From RSA9 sp036381195 (lineage in GTDB: Bacteria; Gemmatimonadota; Gemmatimonadetes; Longimicrobiales; RSA9): a stretch of DNA of 64,000 bases. Shown here one piece after another: positions 8,610 through 21,021 of this stretch. The DNA is taken from positions 1 through 64,000 of the forward strand of contig DASVDH010000059.1 of assembly GCA_036381195.1 (NCBI GenBank). The letters are read 5' to 3'. Within the stretch, counting starts at the first letter, position 1, and the number at the start of each line of letters is the position of its first letter. The translations under genes and the position numbers were made by a program. The notes under the pieces are model-generated. The model worked only from the letters and a program-made list of their open reading frames with translations. It searched no databases and had not been told where the DNA came from.

Positions 8610-9857
8610 GTGAAGCAGTTGGAGTGGTACATCGCGCGCCGGTACCTGGCGTCGCGGCGCAAGGGCCGCTTCCTCTCCCTGATCACGCTGATCGCGGTCG
8701 GCGGGATCTTCCTCGGCGTCATGGCGCTGATCACCGTGATCGCGGTCATGACGGGGCTCCAGCGGGACCTGCAGGAGAAGATCCTGGGCAGCAACCCCCA
8801 CGTCTTCGTCTTCCAGACCGGCGATGGCCTGCGGCTGAGCGGGTGGCACGAGGCGCTGGACCGGGTACGCGAGGTGCCGGGTGTGATGGCGGCTGCGCCG
8901 TTCATCATGACGCACGTCGCGGTGACCAAGGATGTCGTCTTCGTCCAGGCGGGCATGCTCTACGGGATCGAGCCGGGCGCGGCTGGGATCCCGCTGTCCG
9001 ATGTGGAGCGCGCGATCCAGGAGGGGAAGAAGGCGCTCGGCCCGACGCAGAGCGGCCTCCCCGGCGTGCTGGTGGGCGCGCGGCTCGCGGAGAAGCTGGG
9101 CGCGAGGCCGGGCGATACGCTGCTCGTGGCGTCCCTCGAGAACATCAAGCGCTCGGCCAGCGGGGACATCGTCCCGGTGTACCGCGAATTCGAGGTGACC
9201 GGCACGTTCGAGACCGGCATGTACGAGTACGACCAGCAGAACCTCTACGTGGAGCTGCCGGTCGCACAGGATCTGCTCGACATGCAGCCCGACGAGGTGG
9301 GCGGCCTCGCGGTGAACGTGGGGGACCCGTGGAACGCGCAGGACGTGGCTCGAGAGATCGACCTGGCGCTGGGCTTCCCGTTCTGGACCAGCGACTGGAT
9401 GACCCTGAACCGGCAGCTCTTCTCCGCGTTGAAGCTGGAGAAGCTCGCCATGAGCGTGATCCTGTTCCTGATCGTGCTGGTGGCGGCCTTCAACATCATC
9501 AGCACGCTGATCATGGTGGTCACCGACAAGACGCGCGAGATCGGAATCCTCAAGTCCATGGGGATGACGGACGGGCAGATCCTGCGGGTGTTCGTGCTCC
9601 AGGGCCTGACCATCGGCCTGATCGGGACCGCGCTGGGGGCGGCGGGCGGCCTGGTGCTGGTCTGGCTGCTGGATCGCTACGAGTTCATCAAGCTGCCGGG
9701 AGAGGTGTACTTCATCGATACGCTCCCGGTGGCGCTGGATCCCGTGGACATGGTGCTCATCCTTGTGGTGAGCCTGCTGATCTCGTTCACGGCGACGATC
9801 TACCCGGCCCGGCAGGCCTCGCGGCTCCAGCCGGTCGAGGCGATCCGCCATGAGTGA
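8610..9857 (+). CDS. lolE: LolC/LolE-family ABC transporter permease
   Basis: Inner-membrane permease of the lipoprotein-releasing (Lol) ABC system, 415 residues. It has an N-terminal transmembrane helix (about 22-48), a long periplasmic MacB-like region to about residue 275, then three C-terminal helices (about 280-305, 330-355, 375-395): the FtsX/LolE topology. The conserved start YIARRYLASRRKGRFLSL is typical of LolC/E. Start is GTG 8610. The stop overlaps the ATPase gene lolD by 8 nt. Only one permease is present, so the complex is probably a homodimer, as with single-LolF systems; LolC versus LolE cannot be told. Confidence 0.88.
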   Translation: MKQLEWYIARRYLASRRKGRFLSLITLIAVGGIFLGVMALITVIAVMTGLQRDLQEKILGSNPHVFVFQTGDGLRLSGWHEALDRVREVPGVMAAAPFIMTHVAVTKDVVFVQAGMLYGIEPGAAGIPLSDVERAIQEGKKALGPTQSGLPGVLVGARLAEKLGARPGDTLLVASLENIKRSASGDIVPVYREFEVTGTFETGMYEYDQQNLYVELPVAQDLLDMQPDEVGGLAVNVGDPWNAQDVAREIDLALGFPFWTSDWMTLNRQLFSALKLEKLAMSVILFLIVLVAAFNIISTLIMVVTDKTREIGILKSMGMTDGQILRVFVLQGLTIGLIGTALGAAGGLVLVWLLDRYEFIKLPGEVYFIDTLPVALDPVDMVLILVVSLLISFTATIYPARQASRLQPVEAIRHE

Positions 9858-10602
9858 CGCGCCGGAAGCGCTGGCGGGCCAGGCGGGCGCGCGGGTGCGA
9901 ACGGACGCGGCGTCCCTCCCGGTCCTGGAAGGGGTCGATCTCCGAAAGGTTTACATCGGCGGGGACGGCGGAGAACTCACCGTTCTGGACGGGGTAGAGA
10001 TCCGCGTCGCGCCGGGGGAGGTGGTGGCGATCGTTGGGGCGAGCGGGGCCGGGAAGTCCACGCTGCTGCACCTGCTCGGGGGGCTGGACCGCCCGACCTC
10101 GGGGGAGGTGCTGGTGGGCGGGGAGCCGATTTCCGGGCTGACGGACCGGGAGCTGGCGGAAGTACGGAACAGGAGGGTAGGTTTCGTCTTCCAGTTCCAT
10201 CATCTTCTGCGTGAGTTTTCGGCACTGGAGAACGTCATGATGCCGCAGCTCATCGCGGGGGTGGACGAGGGGCGGGCGGTGGAGAGGGCGCGCCTCTTGC
10301 TGGAGGAGGTCGGGCTCGGTGGCCGGCTGACGCACAAGCCGTGGCAGCTGAGCGGGGGCGAGCAGCAGCGGGTGGCGGTGGCGCGGGCGCTGGCCAACCG
10401 GCCGACGATCGTGCTGGCCGATGAGCCGAGCGGCAACCTGGATACGCACACGGGCGAGCAGCTTCACGATCTCTTCTTCCGGCTGCGGGCTGAGCATGGC
10501 GTGGCGATGGTCATCGCGACGCACAACCGGGAGCTGGCGGACCGGGCGGACCGGATCCTGCAGCTCAAAGAGGGCCGACTCCAGAGCTTTTACCCGGCGT
10601 AG
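9850..10602 (+). CDS. lolD: LolD-type lipoprotein-releasing ABC ATPase
   Basis: ATPase subunit that energises lipoprotein release from the inner membrane; 250 residues. Walker A is GASGAGKST, the signature is LSGGEQQRVAVARAL, and Walker B is IVLADEPSGNLD, the last typical of the MacB/LolD/FtsE class. The Q-loop is VFQFHHLL. About 30 extra N-terminal residues precede the ABC core; an internal start is possible. It overlaps the permease by 8 nt and ends 5 nt before mcsA. Confidence 0.93.
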   Translation: MSDAPEALAGQAGARVRTDAASLPVLEGVDLRKVYIGGDGGELTVLDGVEIRVAPGEVVAIVGASGAGKSTLLHLLGGLDRPTSGEVLVGGEPISGLTDRELAEVRNRRVGFVFQFHHLLREFSALENVMMPQLIAGVDEGRAVERARLLLEEVGLGGRLTHKPWQLSGGEQQRVAVARALANRPTIVLADEPSGNLDTHTGEQLHDLFFRLRAEHGVAMVIATHNRELADRADRILQLKEGRLQSFYPA

Positions 10603-10607
10603 GCACG

Positions 10608-11105
10608 ATGTTGTGCGATCACTGCAGTGAGAACGAGGCGGTCATCCACCTCACGCAGATCGTGAACAACCAGATGAGCACCTTCCATCTGTGCGAGAAG
10701 TGCGCGGCAGAGAAGGGGCTCGAGCCGGGGGTCAGCGTGGGGAACTTCCCGCTGACGGACTTTCTCGCCCAGATGGGCAAGGGCCTCGCGCCCGAGGCCG
10801 GGACGAACCCGGGGGCGTGTGCCTATTGCGGTCTGCGGCTGGAGGACTTCAAGCAGACGGGGCGGATGGGCTGCCCCCACTGCTACGTGACGTTCGAAGC
10901 GCACCTGCGGAATCTCTTGCGCCGGCTGCACGGCGGCACGCAACATGTGGGCAAGGTGTACCTGCCGCCGGACCCCACGGAGGCGGACCGCCAGCAGCGC
11001 CTCGCCGGGCTCCGCCGCAAGCTGGACAAGGCCGTGGAAAGCGAGGATTTCGAGCGGGCGGCCCAGATACGGGATCAGATCCGCGCTCTGGAGGCGGCGC
11101 TGTAA
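10608..11105 (+). CDS. mcsA: McsA-like zinc-finger / UvrB-UvrC-motif protein
   Basis: Activator of the protein arginine kinase McsB in the Gram-positive stress system; 165 residues. Two pairs of CxxC zinc-binding motifs are seen: MLCDHCSENE with FHLCEKCAAEK, and GACAYCGLRLED with MGCPHCYVTF. A C-terminal UVR motif (LDKAVESEDFERAAQIRDQI) follows, the usual McsA layout. Its TAA stop shares a base with the mcsB ATG. A similar UVR motif in the clpC product suggests a shared interaction surface. Confidence 0.93.
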   Translation: MLCDHCSENEAVIHLTQIVNNQMSTFHLCEKCAAEKGLEPGVSVGNFPLTDFLAQMGKGLAPEAGTNPGACAYCGLRLEDFKQTGRMGCPHCYVTFEAHLRNLLRRLHGGTQHVGKVYLPPDPTEADRQQRLAGLRRKLDKAVESEDFERAAQIRDQIRALEAAL

Positions 11106-12226
11106 TGCTGGACCCAGTGACGCTGCCGGGTTTCGGGCTGGGATGGCTCGATGCCAGCGGACCGCATGCGGACGTGGTCCTCTCGACCCGGGTGCGCCTT
11201 GCGCGCAACCTCCAGGGCCACGCGTTCGTGGCCAGGGCGCGGGAGGGCGAGCGCGAGGAGATCCTCGCGCGGGTGCGGGAGGCGGCTGCCCGTGCCGAGT
11301 CGCTGAAGGGCGGAGTGACGCTCGAGCTCCGGTCGTTGCCGCGCCTGTCGCGGAAGATCTTGCTCGAGCGTCATCTGGTGTCGAGGGAGCTGGCGGGCGA
11401 GGACGCGGACGGGCGGCCGCCGCGGGGGGCGGGGGTGCTCCTGGGCCAGCGGGAGTCGCTGGGGGTGATGGTGAACGAGGAGGACCACCTGCGGCTCCAG
11501 GGCCTGCTCTCCGGTCTGCGGCTGCAGGAGGCCTACCAGCTGGTGGACCGGCTGGACGAGGAGCTGGGGCGTGAGCTGCCGTACGCGTACCACCCCGAAT
11601 TCGGCTATCTGACGATCTGTCCCACGAACGTGGGGACGGGGCTGCGGGCGTCGGTGCTGATCCATCTGCCGGGGCTGGTGCTGACGAAGGAGATCGGGAA
11701 GGTCCTCCAGGGGTTGAACCAGGTGGGGCTGACGTTTCGGGGTCTCTACGGGGAAGGGTCGGACGTTATCGGCAATTTTTTCCAGATCTCGAACCAGACG
11801 ACGCTGGGCAAGAGCGAAGAGGACCTGGTGGACCATCTGCAGAAGATCGTCCGGCAGGTGATCCAGTACGAGATGCAGGCACGGGGCGTGCTCATGAGGG
11901 ATGCGCCCACCGTGATCGAGGACAAGATCTGGCGGGCATACGGGCTCCTGAGGTACGCCCGGTCAATGTCGTTCGAGGAGGTGATGAACCTGTTGAGCGG
12001 GCTGCGTCTGGGCGCCAGCATGAAACTTCTCCCTGGGCTCAGCGTATACACGCTCAACAAGGTCATGATCTACATGCAGGCGGCCCACCTCGAGCAGGCA
12101 GCGGGTCGGCCACTCTCGGAGGCCGAGTGCGACGTGCACCGTGCGGCCTATGTCCGACGCATCCTGGCCACGGAAGGAGACGTGCCGGCGGATGCGGAGA
12201 TACCGCCGAGAGCCGACGAGGGGTGA
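11105..12226 (+). CDS. mcsB: Protein arginine kinase McsB
   Basis: Phosphagen-kinase-fold enzyme that phosphorylates arginine in proteins, marking them for ClpC-ClpP; 373 residues. The conserved N-terminal nucleotide contact VVLSTRVRLARNL and the central ATP-binding stretch YLTICPTNVGTGLRAS are intact. The later EGSDVIGNFFQISNQTTLG matches McsB. ATG 11105 overlaps the mcsA stop by one base. The C-terminal ~20 residues are acidic and unlike Firmicute McsB. The mcsA-mcsB-clpC order matches Bacillus, but no CtsR repressor gene is adjacent. Confidence 0.94.
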   Translation: MLDPVTLPGFGLGWLDASGPHADVVLSTRVRLARNLQGHAFVARAREGEREEILARVREAAARAESLKGGVTLELRSLPRLSRKILLERHLVSRELAGEDADGRPPRGAGVLLGQRESLGVMVNEEDHLRLQGLLSGLRLQEAYQLVDRLDEELGRELPYAYHPEFGYLTICPTNVGTGLRASVLIHLPGLVLTKEIGKVLQGLNQVGLTFRGLYGEGSDVIGNFFQISNQTTLGKSEEDLVDHLQKIVRQVIQYEMQARGVLMRDAPTVIEDKIWRAYGLLRYARSMSFEEVMNLLSGLRLGASMKLLPGLSVYTLNKVMIYMQAAHLEQAAGRPLSEAECDVHRAAYVRRILATEGDVPADAEIPPRADEG

Positions 12227-12275
12227 AGGCCTTTTTTCATTCGGGGGCGAGACGTCTCGGGCGACGAGGGGTTCC

Positions 12276-14746
<2,471 letters not shown>

Positions 14747-14750
<4 letters not shown>

Positions 14751-17257
14751 AGGATCTGCAGCGCACGGCAGGAAGCGTGCTGTCTGCCGCCGACCCCCGG
14801 CCCGCTCGGGGTAGGAGGTCGGCGAGCGAGCGGCAGGTATGGGCCGGGGCCGCCGCGCTGGCGGCGGTCCTTTTCTCTGGTGGGCTGGTCGTCGTGCCGG
14901 AGGCACGGGCGCAGGAGCCAGCGGCGGAAGTGCCTCCCGTCGTGGTGGATACCGTGCTCGTGGAGGGGGGGCAGCGGAGGTCGGAGGCGGCGGTGCTCGC
15001 GGATGTGGGGATCCGTTCCGGTGACGTGATCGACTTCCGGACGATCCAGCGTGCGGTGCACCGGCTGTGGGCCAGCGGCCAGTATGCGGACGTGCAGGTG
15101 TACGTGCGGGGCACGGAGGACGACCCGCTGGCGCCGGTCGCGCTGATCTTCCGCGTCGTCGAGCAGCCCTACGTGGCCGCGATCGAGTTCCGTGGACTGG
15201 AGAACATCGGGGCCGCAACGATCCGGGACACGGTGGGGCTACAGGCTGGCGGACCGCTGCGGCCGTCCAAGGTGGCCGAAGCCAAGGTCATGACGCGTCG
15301 GCTGCTGGCCGACAAGGGGATCCACCTCGGCAGCGTGGAGCACCGGCTGGAAGAGATCCCGGGACGGCCCGGCGAGTACCGGCTGGTCTTCGATGTGGAT
15401 GAGGGGCAGCGGGTGGCGGTCGCGGAGATCGAATTCGAGGGCAACGAGCACTTCACGGACGAACGGCTCCGGTCGGTCCTGTCAACCAAGGAGGAGGGGT
15501 TCTTCTGGTTCCGGGACGGGGCGTACGACGAGGAGAAGCTGCGCACCGACCTGCGCGAGAAGCTGCCGGCCTTCTACGGCGCGAACGGGTACATCGACTT
15601 CGTGGTGCTCGGGGACACGATGATCGTGGACCCGGAGACCGGGAAAGCGCGGCTCGTGGTTCGGGTGCACGAGGGGCCCCAGTACCTGCTGGCGGGTTTC
15701 GAGGTGCAGGGCAACCGCAGGTTCCCGACGGAAGACCTGCGTCGCTACTTCGAGCGGGAGCGCGGCGGGCTGCTGCGCACGCTGGGATTGGGCGGAGGGA
15801 ACGGCAGCGGGAAAGAAGGTGAGGTCTTCGACCAGATCGCCTTCCAGGAGGCGACGGACAGGGTCTTCCAGCTCTACCGGAACCAGGGATACCTGCGCGC
15901 GCAGGTGGAGCCGCGGATCGAGCGGACGAAGCTGGAGGACGGGCGGCCGGCGGTGCGCGTGGCGTGGGACATCATCGAGCGGGATCCCGCGCACATCCGG
16001 CGGGTGACGATCGAGGGCAACACCCGCACGCACGAGAGGGTGATCCGGGAGCGGATCCTGGTGCTGCCCGGCGACGTCTACAGCGAGGAGCTGCTGATCC
16101 AGAGCTACCAGAACATCATGGCGCTGGGGTTCTTCGAGACGCCGCTCCCGCTGCCGGAGATCGAGAACGCCCCGAACGGGGACGTGGACATCACGTTCCG
16201 GGTGACGGAGCGCCAGACGGGGTCCTTCAACTTCGGCACGGCAGTGGGCGGGGGCACGGGGTTGGCGGGCTTCGTGGGATTCGATGAGCCCAACCTGTTC
16301 GGTCAGGCCAAGACCGGCCACCTGCGGTGGGAATTCGGGCGCTACTCGAACAACATCGAGGCGAGCTACGGCGACCCGGCGATCCTGGGGTCGCGCGTGA
16401 GCGGGTCGCTGGCCTTGTTCAGCGCGCGGGACCGGTTCATCCATTTCTCCGAGGGGCAGCGGCGCCGGACCGGAGGCAGCCTGCAGTTCGGGTTCCCGCT
16501 TCCCTTCGACCGTTGGTCGCGACTGTTCGTGGGCTACTCGCTGGCACGGACGACGTACGAGCAGTTCACGACGGAGCAGACGTCGAGCCTGTTCGGGCTT
16601 CCGCCCGGCGTCCAGAGCACGATCAGCGTGGGGCTCGCGCGCAACACGCTCAACCACCCGCTGTTCCCGACGAGCGGGACGCGTCAGGAGTTGCGGGCGG
16701 AGCTGAGCGGCGGCATCCTGGGCGGCGATGGAGACTTCCAGAAGTACACGGCGTCCGGGAAGTGGTACGTGCCGGTGGGGCAGATCGGCGGGGGGCAACC
16801 CGGCTCGCGGCCGATCCGCTTCACCCTGGGGTTCACGGCGGAAGCGGGCGTGCTGTTCGGCGATGCGAGCCGGTTCCCCTTCGAGCGGTTCTGGATGGGT
16901 GGTGTCCAGTTCGGCCAGCCGCTGCGCGGCTACGATGAGACGACGGTGACGCCGTTGGGCTATCGTCCGCGAGGGCCGCAAACGCGGCTGGAAGATCGGT
17001 TCGGCGATGCGTTCCTGCGCCTCAGCGCCGAGTATGCCGTGCGGTTCAACGACAACCTCTCGCTCTCGCTCTTCTACGACGCGGGCGGCGTGTGGCGGGA
17101 GCCGGGCCAGATCAACCCGACGAAGCTGCTGCGCGGCGCCGGCGTAGGTGTGACGCTGGTCACGCCGTTCGGCCCTCTGGGCCTCGATTACGCGTACGGA
17201 TTCGACAAGGACGTGCCGGGCTGGCAGCTCCACTTCAAGCTCGGGCCGGGATTCTAA
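14747..17257 (+). CDS. bamA: Outer-membrane assembly protein BamA
   Basis: Omp85-family beta-barrel that inserts outer-membrane proteins; 836 residues. A signal peptide (hydrophobic core about 32-48, cleavage after VPEARA) is preceded by an unusually long ~30-residue polar N-terminus. Five POTRA-like repeats span about 60-480, then a 16-strand barrel. The substrate-exit motif equivalent to VRGF reads LRGYD, and the protein ends in Phe (KLGPGF), the usual barrel-targeting residue. ATG 14747 overlaps the clpC stop. skp and lpxD follow, the widespread bamA-skp-lpxD-fabZ-lpxA order. Confidence 0.94.
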
Positions 17258-17273
17258 ACCTCAGAAAGCGAGC

Positions 17274-17825
17274 ATGGGCGAAATGCGCACACTGAGTCCC
17301 CTCCTCGTAGCGATCGCCAGCCTCGGGGCCACGGCATTGCCTGCGGCCGCGCAGAACGCGAAGATCGCGTACATCGACTCGCGCATCATCATCGCGCAGG
17401 CGCCGGGTGCGAAGGAGGCGCAGGAGTCGTTCGAGCGAGACATGAACCGGTTCCGGGCGGAGCTGCAGCAGCTCGAGGATTCGCTCAAGGCACTCATGAG
17501 CGAGTACGAGCAGAAGCAGGTTCTGCTTTCCCCGGAGGCGAAGCGGCAGAAGGAAGAGGAGATCCGGCGCAAGCAGCGCGAGTACCAGGAGCGGGCGAGC
17601 GAGCTGGAGAGCCAGGCGGCCAAGCGTCAGTCGGAGCTGGTGGAGCCGATCATGGCGAGGATCCAGGAGGTCCTCTCGCAGATCCAGAAGGAAGGCGGCT
17701 ACGCGATGATCTTCGATGCCGCGGCCGGCGCCCTGGTCGCGGCGGACACGAGCCTGAACATCACGGACCAGGTCCTCGCGCGCCTGAAGGCGACCGCGTC
17801 CGCTTCCCAGTCGGGGAACCAATAG
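17274..17825 (+). CDS. skp: OmpH/Skp-family periplasmic chaperone
   Basis: Holds unfolded outer-membrane proteins in the periplasm for BamA. The 183-residue precursor has a signal peptide (cleavage near LPAAAQ). It is followed by KIAYIDSRIII and a long Glu/Lys/Arg/Gln-rich coiled coil (about 50-130) that forms the Skp tentacle. ATG 17274 or ATG 17283 could be used; neither has a strong Shine-Dalgarno. It lies 16 nt after bamA. Family assignment is from the length, the signal peptide, the coiled coil and the neighbours. Confidence 0.9.
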   Translation: MGEMRTLSPLLVAIASLGATALPAAAQNAKIAYIDSRIIIAQAPGAKEAQESFERDMNRFRAELQQLEDSLKALMSEYEQKQVLLSPEAKRQKEEEIRRKQREYQERASELESQAAKRQSELVEPIMARIQEVLSQIQKEGGYAMIFDAAAGALVAADTSLNITDQVLARLKATASASQSGNQ

Positions 17826-17871
17826 GGGGAGTGGAGGCGCGAGCCCGCTCCCGATGCGGGGAGGCCGACCC

Positions 17872-18909
17872 GTGAGGGCATCCGAGATCGCCGCGGCGCT
17901 CGGCGCAGAGTTGGAGGGGGGTGACGACCCGGAGATCACCGGGGTCGCCCCCCTCGACCGCGCCGGTCCGCGGGACCTTTCCTTTCTTGCGCACCCACGT
18001 TACCTGCGGTATGTTGCGCGCGCCCGTGCGGGCGTGATCCTGGTCGCGGCTTCGCTCGCGGACCGGGTGCCCGCGCAGGGGCCGCGCATTGTCGTCGGGG
18101 ACGTGCACCGCGCCCTCGCCCGGGTGCTGCCGGTGCTGTATCCCGAGGAGCCCACCCCGGAACCCGGCGTCCACGAGACGGCGATTCTCGCCGAAGACGT
18201 GGTCCTGGGCGCCGGGGCTTCGATTGGGCCCTACGCGGTGGTGGGGCGCGGGGCGCGCATCGGCGCGCGAGCCCGGATCGGGGCGCACGTGGTGGTCGGC
18301 GCCGGCTGCGAGCTCGGCGCGGACGTGGTTCTGCACCCGCACGTGACGCTGTATCCGGGAGTGCGCATCGGGGATCGCTCGGTGCTGCACAGCGGGGTCC
18401 GGGTCGGAGTGGACGGCTTCGGGTACGCGCAGGAGGAAGGGGGGACGAGCCGGAAGATCCCCCAGGTCGGTGGATGCATCATTGGCGCGGATGTGGAGAT
18501 CGGAGCGAACACCACGATCGACCGTGGCTCGATCGGCGCGACGGAGATCGGGGACGGCGTCAAGATCGACAACCTCGTGCACATCGGACACAACGTCCGT
18601 GTCGGCGAGAACTCCATCATCGTGGCGCAGGTCGGGATCGCGGGCAGCACGGTGGTGGGGCGGGGCGTGACACTGGGAGGGCAGGCCGGCATCCCGGGCC
18701 ATCTGCGCATCGGAGACGGGGCGACGATCGCCGCGCAGGCGGGCGTCTTCGGGGACGTGCCCCCGGGCGCCGTGTACAGCGGTTATCCGGCACGGCCGCA
18801 CCGCGAGGCCCTGCGGGCGCAGGCGGCGTTGTTCCGACTTCCCACCATCCTCGGACGGATCCGCGCCCTGGAGCGGGCGTTGCTCGGGCGCGAGGTGCAG
18901 GAGGAATGA
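17872..18909 (+). CDS. lpxD: UDP-3-O-acylglucosamine N-acyltransferase
   Basis: Third step of lipid A synthesis: transfers a hydroxyacyl chain to the 2-amino group. The 345 residues comprise an N-terminal LpxD domain (about 1-95), then a left-handed beta-helix of hexapeptide repeats (about 100-320) and a C-terminal helix. The conserved motif GVDGFGYA and the active-site region NLVHIGHNV, with its catalytic His, are present. GTG 17872 is preferred over ATG 17854 because GGGGAGG (17858-17864) lies 7 nt before it. The stop overlaps lpxC-fabZ by ATGA. Confidence 0.95.
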   Translation: MRASEIAAALGAELEGGDDPEITGVAPLDRAGPRDLSFLAHPRYLRYVARARAGVILVAASLADRVPAQGPRIVVGDVHRALARVLPVLYPEEPTPEPGVHETAILAEDVVLGAGASIGPYAVVGRGARIGARARIGAHVVVGAGCELGADVVLHPHVTLYPGVRIGDRSVLHSGVRVGVDGFGYAQEEGGTSRKIPQVGGCIIGADVEIGANTTIDRGSIGATEIGDGVKIDNLVHIGHNVRVGENSIIVAQVGIAGSTVVGRGVTLGGQAGIPGHLRIGDGATIAAQAGVFGDVPPGAVYSGYPARPHREALRAQAALFRLPTILGRIRALERALLGREVQEE

Positions 18910-20192
18910 GCCAACCAGAACAACAGACGCTGGCGGCGGAAGTCTCCCTGGAGGGGATCGGGCTGCATACCGGGGCGCAGGCGCGTGTGGTCTTCCGGCC
19001 TGCGCCGCCGAACACGGGGATCCGCTTCCGGCGGGTGGACCTCGAGGGGGCTCCCGAGGTTCCTGCGGAGCTTGCCTGCGTGGTCTCGACCGAGCGAGGT
19101 ACGACGCTGGCGCGAGGCGAGGCGCGTGTGCACACGGTCGAGCACGTGCTGGCCGCGGCCGTGGCGGCGGGTCTGGACAATCTCCGAATCGACCTGGACG
19201 GGCCGGAGGTGCCGATTGCGGACGGCAGCTTCCGGCCCTTCTTCGAGTGCCTGACCCGTGCGGGGACGACGGGGCAGGGCGAGGCGGCGAGGGTCCTCGA
19301 GGTGCGGCAACCAGTGAGCGTGGACGGCGTGGGGGGCAGCTGCTACGCCCTGCTGCCGGCGGCTTCGCTGCGGGTCTCGGCGACGATCGAATTCGACCAC
19401 CCGCTGGTTCGCCACCAGTACGCATCGTTCGAGGTGACGCGGGAGGAGTTCGCGCGCGAGATCGCGCCGGCGCGGACCTTCGGGTTCCTGAAGGAGGCGG
19501 AGGATCTGCGCGCGCGAGGTCTGGCGCTCGGCGCGAACCTGGAGAACGCGATCGTGCTGGACGCGGAGGGCATCGCCTCCGGGGAGCTGCGCTTCGCGGA
19601 CGAGTTCGTGCGCCACAAGATCGGGGATGTGGTCGGCGACCTGGCGCTCATCGGGCGGAGATTGCGTGGGCACGTGATGGCAGACCGGCCGAGCCATGCG
19701 GGGAATGTGGCCCTGGCGAAGAAGCTGGTGGAGTCGGCAGGCCCCGATGGAGCGCGTCCGATCGTGGACATCCAGAAGATCCTCCAGTACCTGCCGCATC
19801 GGTATCCGATGCTGCTGGTGGATCGCATCGTCGAGTTCGAGGCCGGGAAGCGGATCGTGGGGATCAAGAACGTGACGATCAACGAGCCGTTCTTCCAGGG
19901 CCATTACCCGGGGCACCCGATCATGCCCGGGGTGCTCATCATCGAAGCGATGGCGCAGGTCGGAGGCCTGCTCCTGATGGACGCCGTGGAGAACCCGGAG
20001 GACAAGGTCGTCTACTTCATGTCGCTGGACAACGTGAAGTGGCGCAGGCCGGTGACGCCGGGGGACCAGATCCGCTTCGAGCTGGAGATGCTGCAGTTCC
20101 GGCGACACGTGTGCCGCATGCGAGGCATCGGGATGGTGGAAGGGCACGTCGTCGCGGAAGCGGAGATGATGGCGCGGATCGTGGATCGCTGA
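18906..20192 (+). CDS. lpxC/fabZ: Bifunctional LpxC deacetylase / FabZ dehydratase fusion
   Basis: Two enzymes in one 428-residue chain. The N-terminal ~275 residues are the zinc-dependent UDP-3-O-acyl-GlcNAc deacetylase LpxC, the committed step of lipid A synthesis. Zinc ligands are visible in HTVEHVLAA and RHKIGDVVGDL, and the catalytic His in PSHAGN. The C-terminal ~140 residues are the hotdog-fold hydroxyacyl-ACP dehydratase FabZ, with HRYPMLLVDR and active-site His/Glu in GHYPGHPIMPGVLIIEAM. Such fusions are known from Bacteroidetes and some other phyla. Joining the two may balance use of the shared hydroxyacyl-ACP pool. ATG 18906 overlaps the lpxD stop. Confidence 0.96.
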   Translation: MSQPEQQTLAAEVSLEGIGLHTGAQARVVFRPAPPNTGIRFRRVDLEGAPEVPAELACVVSTERGTTLARGEARVHTVEHVLAAAVAAGLDNLRIDLDGPEVPIADGSFRPFFECLTRAGTTGQGEAARVLEVRQPVSVDGVGGSCYALLPAASLRVSATIEFDHPLVRHQYASFEVTREEFAREIAPARTFGFLKEAEDLRARGLALGANLENAIVLDAEGIASGELRFADEFVRHKIGDVVGDLALIGRRLRGHVMADRPSHAGNVALAKKLVESAGPDGARPIVDIQKILQYLPHRYPMLLVDRIVEFEAGKRIVGIKNVTINEPFFQGHYPGHPIMPGVLIIEAMAQVGGLLLMDAVENPEDKVVYFMSLDNVKWRRPVTPGDQIRFELEMLQFRRHVCRMRGIGMVEGHVVAEAEMMARIVDR

Positions 20193-20222
20193 TGCTGGAT
20201 CGTTGATGGAGGCGGCACGGAA

Positions 20223-21017
20223 TTGAAGACGAGGGTCGAGGGGCTCCGTACGATCCATCCGACGGCCGTGATCGATCCGAGCGCGGAGCTCGGGGTGGAC
20301 GTGACGATCGGCCCGTATTCGATCATCGGGCCGAGCGTGATTGTCGGGGACGGGACGGAGATCGGGTCCAACGTCCTGGTGGAACGGAACACCATCATCG
20401 GGGCCGGTTGCCGGATTCACCATGGCGCCGTGCTGGGGACGGACCCGCAGGACCTGAAGTACGCGGGTGAGGTCTCGGATCTGGTGATCGGGGACCGGAC
20501 GGTGATCCGGGAGTACGCGACGCTGAACCGCGGGACCGCCGCGCGGGGCCGCACGGAGGTCGGCGACGATTGTCTGCTGATGGCGTACGCCCACATCGCG
20601 CACGACTGCGTCATCGGGAACCACGTGATCGTTGCGAACGCCGTGAACATGGGCGGGCACGTCGTGATCGAGGACTGGGCGAGTGTGGGCGGACTGACGG
20701 CGATCCACCAGTTCGTGCGGATCGGGTGCCACGCGTTCGTGGGCGGCGCGTCGCGCGTGCACAAGGATGTTCCACCGTACGTGCGGGCAGCAGGCAACCC
20801 GATCGATCTGGCGGGTCTGAACTCGGTGGGGTTGCAGCGGCGGGGGATCCCGGAGGCGGTGAGGCGGGAGCTGAAACGAGCGTATCGGCTCTTCTTCCAC
20901 TCATCGCTCAACGTGAGCCAGGCCCTGGAGCGGGCGCGGGCGGAGCTCGAGCCGTATCCCGAGATCCAGCGGCTGCTCGCGTTCGTGGAGGAGAGCGAAC
21001 GCGGCATCATCCTGTGA
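20223..21017 (+). CDS. lpxA: Acyl-ACP--UDP-N-acetylglucosamine O-acyltransferase
   Basis: First step of lipid A synthesis, 264 residues, hexapeptide beta-helix. The catalytic His region is MAYAHIAHDCVIGNHVI, matching LpxA, followed by the conserved GGLTAIHQFVRIG and NSVGLQRRG. The start is TTG 20223, supported by GGAGG at 20208-20212; no ATG or GTG in frame gives a full-length LpxA N-terminus. Substrate choice (GlcNAc or the 3-amino sugar GlcNAc3N) cannot be decided from sequence but matters, given the oxidoreductase gene 4 nt downstream. Confidence 0.95.
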   Translation: MKTRVEGLRTIHPTAVIDPSAELGVDVTIGPYSIIGPSVIVGDGTEIGSNVLVERNTIIGAGCRIHHGAVLGTDPQDLKYAGEVSDLVIGDRTVIREYATLNRGTAARGRTEVGDDCLLMAYAHIAHDCVIGNHVIVANAVNMGGHVVIEDWASVGGLTAIHQFVRIGCHAFVGGASRVHKDVPPYVRAAGNPIDLAGLNSVGLQRRGIPEAVRRELKRAYRLFFHSSLNVSQALERARAELEPYPEIQRLLAFVEESERGIIL

Positions 21018-21021
21018 TGCG